DNA of 64,000 nt from Fratercula arctica (Eukaryota; Chordata; Aves; Charadriiformes; Alcidae): the NCBI GenBank assembly GCA_947846985.1, contig CANTUZ010000001.1, positions 69,457,521-69,521,520 on the forward strand, given 5' to 3'. Shown in pieces: positions 59,901 through 64,000 of the stretch. The notes beneath the pieces are model-generated. The model was not told where the DNA came from, did no database searches, and saw only the letters and a list, made by a program, of their open reading frames with translations. Numbering within the stretch: position 1 is the first letter of the stretch; every line of letters starts with the position of its first letter. A program made the translations under genes and the position numbers.

Positions 59901-62063
59901 AAAACAAAACATAAAACATTCAATGCGCTCAGTATAACTGGCTTTCCAATTAACACAGAATAAAGGCAGGTGGGGCGGGCAAGACAAATTGGTTATGGCA
60001 TTAGGTAAGCGTGGGGTGGAATCAATGCACTTAAAAGCAAGGCAAGCGCCCAAAGAACGTAACAGACTGAAAATACAGCACATATGCATTTTTTTTGAGA
60101 TACGCTCTCCACATACACATACGCTGGTGCCCAGAAGAAAAGGCGACCTAATATCTGCACCGTGAGCCTGAGTCCAAAGGCCACTCAAGACAGAAGCTGC
60201 CTGCTGTTCGCCAGTCTTCAGTGGGCTTCGGTCAGGTCTCATGGTAGCACTGGTGGGCTGGGAAATTTGAAGTGGATATCCAATTGCAGAAATGTGCAAA
60301 ATTAAAGAATGCTGGAAAATGTGCAAACTGACAGACATTTACATTACCTAATAAATTTAGGAACTAGATACAGTTCCAAACTTCTGGAAAGACCATAACA
60401 CAAAAGCCTTTATTCCTTTACAGTCATTGCAATATATATATATAAAAAAGTAATATATATTGTATATAGTATACATATGTACAATGCATATTATACTTAC
60501 ACCATATATGTACCATATACTGTACATATATACATATCTATACACAAACTAAGCACACACGTACACGCACACATATTCAATTACACATACTAAGAAGGCA
60601 CAACAGTGATTACAGAGTTAAAACTCTGTTGGGATTTCCATTGAAATTCATATTGACCCTTCAGCCTACTCCCTCCTTGCGCGTAAACCCACATTTCAGA
60701 GTTAATTTCTGAAACTGAGGAGGAGGAAAGGTCATAACTGAGGAACACACTGTTTTCACACCTAGTAATTAAGCAAAGCTTCGCTTTCAACCCCAGTTTC
60801 AGCAGGCTGGTTGTATTTGTTTTTATATGATTATTATTTCCTCAATTTTAATACACACAGCTGTTGAAGAGCCTGATTATCCCTAATACGAGTGGAAGAC
60901 CCAGACTGTAAAAATAACTGGCACAGAGAGCATGACGATACAAGTCCAATATTTTGAAATAGTCATAGAGGTTTGAATAAAAGCCAGGAATTAATGAGTA
61001 AGAGACAAAGTTCTGTCCTGGTTTCTCCCACTCTCCCGTCTGCTCAAATTCTCCTGTTGCCCAAAAGGGTTGCAATACCTAGTCACAACTGGGGACGGTT
61101 TTAGCTTGCAATGTCACCAACAGATTTAATTTGGGAGAAGAAAATTCTGCATGGAAACAGAGGAACTGAATGCAGAATTATACTGTTTAATTTAGCATAT
61201 CTAAATCACTCAGAATTTATGGGCTATGTCCACGTTTTAGACAAAGGTTACTTTTTAAATTCATGCTGTAATTCCTATGAGATACAGATACCAAGGATCT
61301 GGAGGCTCTCCGTTAGAAAACAGAGTGATGACAGCCACGCAGCTCAATGGTTTCAATCTCTTTTTGATTTTCCAGGGGTGGCACAGAGCTCTATTTAGCA
61401 ACTGACAACAAACTTGCTTTTCTTAGTCGTGTTTTGTATATCTCTTTGAAGCAGCACTCATACTATTAAAAACCACTTGTTTAGTTAGCTTTTTCCACAA
61501 GAATTTAAAAAACTAAGCCAGCTCACTTCTTTCCTGAGCATCCTCTTTGGCAGTAAGTATCTTGTACAGATCAAATTCTGAATTGTAAAAGTGTAAAAAA
61601 TTGTAAAAGAATTGATCCCAGTGTTTAGCCCACCATTCCTCTGTTGCACAGACAATAACAGTAATGCAACAGCTCTAATCTAATTGTAATATCAAGAAAA
61701 ACCCCACACCAAAAGCATAAATCTATCAGTTTATCAATAAAATAAGCAAAAATAGATAAAGAGCAATCTACCATATAAACTGCTTGTACAAGAGCACTAC
61801 CCTTTACATAAGGCCTTCTATGCGCCAAGATCTGCAAATCTGAAACATGTTGGGACTTCTGTATTTCCTCCAGGCTCACTGAGATTTTCCTGGGCACTTA
61901 CCTGGGGCTCCATCGGCCTCTGCAGGGCAGGCTGAGCAGGTTCTGAGTTTCCATTGGAAAAGGACTCTGATCTTGAAGGCACTGGTGGCTCCAACACTTT
62001 GCCCATCTGTTTAGACTGTGCTTCAGGGGAGCCCTGGTTAGTTTTTCTAAATCTTTCCTCCAC
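32849..62063 (-). CDS. MAP4K4: MAP4K4 (HGK), 3' half of the gene, 17 coding exons
   Basis: MAP4K4 is a cytoplasmic Ste20/GCK-family serine/threonine kinase that acts upstream of JNK and Hippo-type signalling and controls cell migration and inflammation. The kinase domain and coiled coil are upstream, outside the window. The exons here encode the central linker and the C-terminal CNH domain, ending GRTSLLSW. Splice sites join in phase throughout and give 813 codons plus a stop. Identity over the paralogues MINK1 and TNIK rests on linker segments such as [20 protein letters not shown] and [18 protein letters not shown]. Two exons (59,892-59,662 and 53,489-53,298) are multiples of three with phase-0 borders and match known MAP4K4 cassette exons. 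Individual exons are listed below in transcription order, a to q. Confidence 0.97.
33029..33589 (+). mobile_element. Solo LTR, avian ERVL type, in the last MAP4K4 intron (antisense)
   Basis: About 561 bp running from TGTCCTGGGTCTGGCAGGGA to GGGGTCAACCCGCCACA. Blocks typical of the widespread avian ERVL LTR occur in order: cccaaactgaccaaagggat near 33,240, a purine-rich segment, ttgaactgtctttaccttga near 33,461, and gagtgagcgagaggctgggt near 33,534. No gag, pol or env sequence is present, so it is a solo LTR left by recombination. Flanking AGTGC and AGTAT may be a decayed 5-bp target duplication. Small ORFs across it are not genes. Confidence 0.8.
33652..33791 (-). CDS. MAP4K4: MAP4K4 exon p, CNH domain
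   Basis: Encodes [47 protein letters not shown]. The acceptor is CCCAAAG|CA. The donor is AAG|GTATAA, which is weaker than most in this gene; a reading frame running into the intron would stop at once (TAA). The following intron is largely an LTR. Confidence 0.96.
33792..35820. other. MAP4K4: MAP4K4 intron o-p
   Basis: About 2 kb of A/T-rich intron with no further exon, repeat family or RNA gene recognised. Confidence 0.6.
35821..35980 (-). CDS. MAP4K4: MAP4K4 exon o, CNH domain
   Basis: Encodes [53 protein letters not shown] plus one base. The acceptor is TCTGTAG|ATC and the donor GTTG|GTAAGT. Confidence 0.97.
35981..36779. other. MAP4K4: MAP4K4 intron n-o
   Basis: About 0.8 kb, GC-richer than the other introns. 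This explains the 188-codon plus-strand ORF at 36,225-36,791, which has no domain and runs into antisense of exon n. Confidence 0.6.
36780..36929 (-). CDS. MAP4K4: MAP4K4 exon n, CNH domain
   Basis: Encodes [50 protein letters not shown]. The acceptor is TCTTACAG|TCG and the donor CAT|GTAAGA, phase 0 at both ends. Confidence 0.97.
36930..37686. other. MAP4K4: MAP4K4 intron m-n
   Basis: About 0.76 kb with a T run at about 37,170-37,186. Nothing else recognised. Confidence 0.6.
37687..37787 (-). CDS. MAP4K4: MAP4K4 exon m, CNH domain
   Basis: Encodes [20 protein letters not shown], then [13 protein letters not shown]. The acceptor is ATTTCAG|TA and the donor AAG|GTAAGA. On the plus strand this appears only as unrelated short ORFs. 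Confidence 0.97.
37788..40749. other. MAP4K4: MAP4K4 intron l-m
   Basis: About 3 kb. It holds A runs at about 38,332-38,349 and 38,453-38,464 and T/C tracts near 40,250-40,278. No additional exon or repeat family was recognised. Confidence 0.6.
40750..40884 (-). CDS. MAP4K4: MAP4K4 exon l, CNH domain
   Basis: Encodes [20 protein letters not shown], then [20 protein letters not shown] and VHYKV. The acceptor is TGGCTAG|GT and the donor GTTG|GTGAGT. Near-complete identity with the vertebrate protein shows strong constraint. Confidence 0.97.
40885..46170. other. MAP4K4: MAP4K4 intron k-l
   Basis: About 5.3 kb, the largest intron in the window. It carries a T24 run at 43,378-43,401. The 200-codon plus-strand ORF at 40,931-41,533 and the 176-codon ORF at 43,866-44,396 have no domain and no paired splice sites. 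No repeat family was recognised. Confidence 0.6.
43378..43401 (+). repeat. T24 homopolymer
   Basis: Twenty-four consecutive T in the MAP4K4 k-l intron. On the gene strand it is an A run, without an adjoining retrocopy. Confidence 0.9.
46171..46314 (-). CDS. MAP4K4: MAP4K4 exon k, CNH domain
   Basis: Encodes [47 protein letters not shown]. The acceptor is CTTCCAG|GA and the donor TCTG|GTAAAG. It contains the first CNH repeat strands. A 227-codon ORF on the opposite strand over this exon is a shadow. Confidence 0.97.
46315..50322. other. MAP4K4: MAP4K4 intron j-k
   Basis: About 4 kb with an (AT)12 microsatellite at 47,023-47,046 and a GC-richer part at 47,560-48,240. The latter keeps ORFs open on both strands (plus strand 47,563-48,123, 186 codons) without any recognised domain. 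Confidence 0.6.
47023..47046 (+). repeat. (AT)12 microsatellite
   Basis: Twelve AT units in a longer A/T-rich stretch inside an intron. Confidence 0.92.
50323..50493 (-). CDS. MAP4K4: MAP4K4 exon j, entry to the CNH domain
   Basis: Encodes [20 protein letters not shown], then [20 protein letters not shown] and LCAALWG. The last part starts the citron homology domain, a beta-propeller-like protein interaction module. The acceptor is TTTTTCAG|TA and the donor TGGG|GTAATG. A few substitutions against mammals occur ([11 protein letters not shown]), while the CNH start is unchanged. Confidence 0.96.
50762..50879 (-). CDS. MAP4K4: MAP4K4 exon i, linker before the CNH domain
   Basis: It encodes [20 protein letters not shown], then [19 protein letters not shown] plus one base. 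The acceptor is CATTGCAG|ACT and the donor GTGG|GTAAGT. The next intron is only 268 bases. Confidence 0.95.
50880..53297. other. MAP4K4: MAP4K4 intron h-i
   Basis: About 2.4 kb. The part 52,090-52,560 has ORFs open on both strands, the longest 131 codons (plus strand 52,125-52,520), none with a domain. No repeat family was recognised. Confidence 0.6.
53298..53489 (-). CDS. MAP4K4: MAP4K4 exon h, 64-codon Ser-rich cassette
   Basis: It encodes [58 protein letters not shown]. The acceptor is TTCTACAG|AGT and the donor GAG|GTATGT. Length is a multiple of three and both borders are phase 0. It corresponds to an exon used in longer MAP4K4 isoforms. The Ser run arises from purine/pyrimidine-rich codons (GGA/TCC type repeats). 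Confidence 0.94.
53490..54687. other. MAP4K4: MAP4K4 intron g-h
   Basis: About 1.2 kb with a GTTT/T-rich tract near 53,598-53,632 and (GT)8 at 54,234-54,249. Nothing else recognised. Confidence 0.6.
54234..54249 (+). repeat. (GT)8 microsatellite
   Basis: Eight GT units read directly, inside a MAP4K4 intron. Confidence 0.9.
54688..54808 (-). CDS. MAP4K4: MAP4K4 exon g, linker
   Basis: One base completes a Val codon, then [20 protein letters not shown] to [10 protein letters not shown]. The acceptor is GCAAATAG|G and the donor CAG|GTATTG, phase 0. It joins either to cassette exon h or directly to exon i, both in frame. Confidence 0.95.
54809..55233. other. MAP4K4: MAP4K4 intron f-g
   Basis: About 0.43 kb, with an A-rich run near 54,960-54,968. 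Nothing else recognised. Confidence 0.6.
55234..55409 (-). CDS. MAP4K4: MAP4K4 exon f, acidic linker
   Basis: It encodes [20 protein letters not shown], then [20 protein letters not shown] and [11 protein letters not shown] plus two bases. The acidic cluster is a hallmark of MAP4K4, MINK1 and TNIK. The acceptor is CTATCAG|GAT. The donor GCAGT|GTTAGT is non-optimal but is the only one that restores the frame with exon g. Confidence 0.95.
55410..56729. other. MAP4K4: MAP4K4 intron e-f
   Basis: About 1.3 kb, no other exon or repeat recognised. Confidence 0.6.
56730..56827 (-). CDS. MAP4K4: MAP4K4 exon e, linker
   Basis: It completes a Ser codon and reads [20 protein letters not shown], then [12 protein letters not shown]. 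The acceptor is ACATGCAG|CA, with a modest pyrimidine tract, and the donor is GCT|GTAAGT, phase 0. It is charged and probably disordered. Confidence 0.93.
56828..57526. other. MAP4K4: MAP4K4 intron d-e
   Basis: About 0.7 kb, no other exon or repeat recognised. Confidence 0.6.
57527..57678 (-). CDS. MAP4K4: MAP4K4 exon d, Gly/Ser-rich linker
   Basis: It encodes [20 protein letters not shown], then a Gly/Ser-rich stretch ([20 protein letters not shown]) and SGERFRMR. The acceptor is GATACAG|C and the donor AGAT|GTAAGT, leaving one base. The frame is fixed by the neighbours; another frame on the same strand stays open by chance (57,523-57,711) and is not the real one. Confidence 0.94.
57679..58624. 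other. MAP4K4: MAP4K4 intron c-d
   Basis: About 0.95 kb, with an A run near 57,883-57,894. The 5' end offers two overlapping donors (GTTCGT and GTAAGC). Confidence 0.6.
58625..58731 (-). CDS. MAP4K4: MAP4K4 exon c, linker
   Basis: Encodes [20 protein letters not shown] to AGQRNST plus two bases. The acceptor is TTCCAAG|GTA. The in-frame donor is AG|GTTCGT at 58,624, which joins to exon d to make AGC (Ser), giving [12 protein letters not shown] as in mammals. A better-looking GTAAGC donor four bases further on would shift the frame. Confidence 0.93.
58732..59661. other. MAP4K4: MAP4K4 intron b-c
   Basis: About 0.93 kb. It has a G-rich stretch near 59,200-59,230 and an A/T-rich stretch near 59,600-59,632. 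No other exon was recognised. Confidence 0.6.
59662..59892 (-). CDS. MAP4K4: MAP4K4 exon b, 77-codon cassette
   Basis: It encodes [20 protein letters not shown] through [14 protein letters not shown]. The acceptor is TTGTAAG|GTA and the donor AGG|GTAAGG. Both borders are phase 0 and the length is a multiple of three, so inclusion or skipping keeps the frame. It matches an alternatively used exon of mammalian MAP4K4. It is serine-rich, with several SP/RSxS motifs that could be phosphorylated. Which tissues include it cannot be seen. Confidence 0.93.
59893..61901. other. MAP4K4: MAP4K4 intron a-b with a TA-rich tract
   Basis: About 2 kb. The stretch 60,430-60,545 is a degenerate TA/TG/CA alternating purine-pyrimidine tract ending in ACACACGTACACGCACACA. 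No additional exon was recognised. Confidence 0.6.
61902..62063 (-). CDS. MAP4K4: MAP4K4 exon a, linker
   Basis: Fifty-four codons from VEERFRKTN to RPMEPQ, including the conserved [19 protein letters not shown]. The acceptor is GGCTTAG|GTG and the donor CAG|GTAAGT; both borders are phase 0. This segment lies in the proline/serine-rich linker after the coiled coil, a region tied to adaptor and Nck-type SH3 binding in the family. It is the most upstream MAP4K4 exon recognised here; the preceding exon must lie beyond 64,000. Confidence 0.95.
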
Positions 62064-64000
62064 CTAAGCCAAAATAAATGGAGGTTAAGCCTAGAGTCAG
62101 TAAAACCAATTACAGTAGAAATACAAAGGTGACTACCACCTTTCCTTTACCATAAAGAAACCACATACATCTGGGACTTGGCAGGATTTTTTCCCTACAG
62201 CTTTCACCAGTAACGTAAAACACAGAGTGAACTGCACCAAAGCAGCAAGTAAGTCAATATGGGGAATCCATACTAGGAAAGAGGTTACAGCAGGCAGTAA
62301 GATGTGAAGCGATATGACGGAAGTCCATTATGCGGCTTCTTTCTGTCTAGACTACTTACAGTATTTTCCTCAGAGACAAAAGGATATATGAAAATAGAAA
62401 CAACTTTACAATATAGAAGTATGTTTCCCATTGCTATCCCTTACTGTAGTTACTCACCTTACTCAACCAACATTATTTAATTATCTCCTCTCCTGAGCTT
62501 GTCTCTTTGGCAGTGCAAGAAGAGATAGGATATGCTTCTCTACCTGGTAATACTGGAGGCTGTTCAGCTTTAGGTACAGAACTGTAGGACTGGTCATCCT
62601 CTCTCTTATCAGATAGTCCCAAAACAACCTCACACACTGGAGAGAACAGCCCCAGCAGCTTGTTTCTGGTTCTCAGGGATGCGTAGAAGTGATCGTACAC
62701 TAACCTAGAGAGCTTTTCGAGGGGAAGACTAAATCAGAAAGTGCTCAGTCCTCAAAAGGACATCAAGCGAGGTCCCCACGCAGAAACACTGCCTGTTCCA
62801 AGGCCGCAGCATTGCGAACAAAGCAAGCAATACGAAGGGCAAGAAACAGAGGGAGGCTTAAGGCAGAAAGGAAATATCCTCCCATTTCCTAAGACGGTCC
62901 CTTGCTAGAATCAGGGCAGCATGTGTGTTTCTGGCAGGGGAGCTGCCGCTGAGGAACGCTGGACTCTAAGCACTTTATCAAAGTGTCAAAGAAAGATCAA
63001 ACTGGCAGCTTGGGCTGATTTCATTTGTTGAGATGCTGCTCACAAGATTTGCTTTAACCCTTGTGCCTTGGAGCACAAAACCAGTATTGGGGTGGTTTCC
63101 TAATTGTTCCCTAGCAGTGATGGTCTGGAGACACTAGCTGTTCATACACCCATGTCAGAAGACAGAGGCAAGTCTCCAGGACTCCTTAGCTGGGATGCTT
63201 TACAAACCCAACCTGCCCCTGCTTTCCAAAATTTGAGGACAGTAACAGTTTGCCTATGGGAACAAGCAGACAAGCTTCTGCCAGGTCTACGCAAAATACA
63301 TCATGTCTGGGGAAATACAACAATAATGGAGGCAAATATCTTCACCATACAATCATTTTCACCACCATGTTCAACTTCACAGAGCCATACCTTTAAAGTT
63401 TAAAAAACAGGCCAGACTCCTTGTCATGAATAGAACAAGGAAAAGCCCCAAGTCTTTCTGTCTGAAGGAAAAGGCTTTCATGTCTCTAGCTGTAGATGAT
63501 AGGAGGTTTCCTTCACAAAGCACACAAGCTGCACAAGCCATAAGTCCTTAAAACCAGGCAAGAGGTGGGAAGGAGAGCACCAGTGCATCCCTGGATAAGA
63601 ACAGGCCCCTATTCCAGTCATCTGACTGTCTGGGTGAGAAAATGGTATTAAGCCTCATTTCTTGCTCTAATCTCTCCCCTGTTTCCCAGAGCCAATCTTA
63701 GAATTCGTTTTCCTTATATCCTCCATTGCCACTGGAATGGAAAAAAAAAATCCAACACTCTAATCCCCATTAGACTTTGCCAGAACAGGAAAGTTAGACC
63801 ACTTTGGTTTATCATCCTAATGGTCAACATCTCCGTAGATGGAGACTTTCTCTGAGGAGCAGTATACCTGAAAGTATGAGGCACAGAATATTCGCTCCAA
63901 CTTCAATGTCAAGAATGACATTAAAGTTAATGCCTGCTTTTAGGATTAACTGGTGTTGCTCCCACCAAGGTATCATGGCTATACTTCTATCACATGTACA
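62064..64000. other. MAP4K4: MAP4K4 intron upstream of exon a (partial)
   Basis: About 1.9 kb up to the window edge. The preceding coding exon expected from the mammalian protein (Pro/Gln/His-rich, before VEDRFRK) was not found here. The only structured part is the candidate exon at 62,458-62,699. Confidence 0.55.
62458..62699 (-). other. Candidate cryptic (poison-type) exon in a MAP4K4 intron
   Basis: A 242-base segment is bounded by an acceptor CTCTCTAGGTTAG (AG at 62,701-62,700) and a strong donor AAG|GTGAGT (GT at 62,457-62,456). One frame is open for 75 codons and then stops at TAA just before the donor. The phase-0 frame expected from exon a stops after eight codons. Length is not a multiple of three, so inclusion would break MAP4K4. 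It is not similar to known MAP4K4 exons and may be chance. Confidence 0.25.

Noticed and set aside
59748..60338. 196-codon minus-strand ORF overlapping MAP4K4 exon b
   Set aside because: It is a different frame from the real exon b, which matches MAP4K4 in the frame of 59,892-59,662. The upstream part is intron.
32849..62063. MINK1 or TNIK instead of MAP4K4
   Set aside because: Linker and cassette sequences (exons b, d, h, i) fit MAP4K4, and linkage to an IL-1 receptor gene agrees with MAP4K4 synteny.
1..64000. Search for CRISPR arrays, operons, tRNA/rRNA genes or a full endogenous retrovirus
   Set aside because: No regularly spaced repeats, no tRNA-like cloverleaf with A/B boxes, and no gag/pol/env frames were seen. 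Only solo LTRs and CR1 3' ends are present.

Overview
The window is vertebrate nuclear DNA, almost certainly from a bird. It carries several CR1 LINE 3' ends with the avian-style tail (repeats of ATTCTATG), solo LTRs of avian ERVL type, spliced vertebrate genes and A/T-rich introns. The gene order MAP4K4 then IL1R2, in the same transcriptional direction, is the order known in tetrapods. The species cannot be read from the sequence alone. No prokaryotic operon, CRISPR array, tRNA or rRNA was seen.

Region 1-750 (minus strand) holds the 5' coding part of IL1R2, the decoy type 2 interleukin-1 receptor: a signal-peptide exon (717-639) and the first immunoglobulin exon (523-265). The rest of the gene lies beyond position 1. 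Region 750-29,500 has no proven protein-coding gene. It is the MAP4K4-IL1R2 interval and probably carries IL1R2 5'UTR exons and promoters. It contains one decayed LTR, six CR1 3' fragments, one old L3/CR1-type fragment, a CpG-rich patch near 22.3 kb with a minus-strand splice donor, and a small minus-strand ORF at 13 kb that encodes a hydrophobic peptide and ends in two close AATAAA signals.

Region 29,500-64,000 (minus strand) is the 3' half of MAP4K4 (HGK), a Ste20/germinal-centre-kinase family kinase. Seventeen coding exons were placed by their protein match, by in-frame joining and by AG/GT splice sites. Together they make 813 codons plus a stop with consistent phase: the linker downstream of the kinase and coiled-coil parts, two in-frame cassette exons (77 and 64 codons), and the whole C-terminal citron homology (CNH) domain. 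A 3'UTR of about 3.3 kb follows, with at least two plausible polyadenylation signals. The kinase domain and promoter of MAP4K4 lie beyond position 64,000.

The two genes are separate transcription units. MAP4K4 is a broadly expressed stress/JNK-pathway kinase and IL1R2 is a regulated inflammatory decoy receptor. The most unusual observations are an ERVL-type LTR that fills most of the last MAP4K4 intron in antisense, a strong out-of-frame decoy splice acceptor in front of IL1R2 exon 2, the 13-kb hydrophobic small ORF with its own poly(A) signals, and a strong hairpin followed by a T run at 28.75 kb. No complete undescribed system could be demonstrated.
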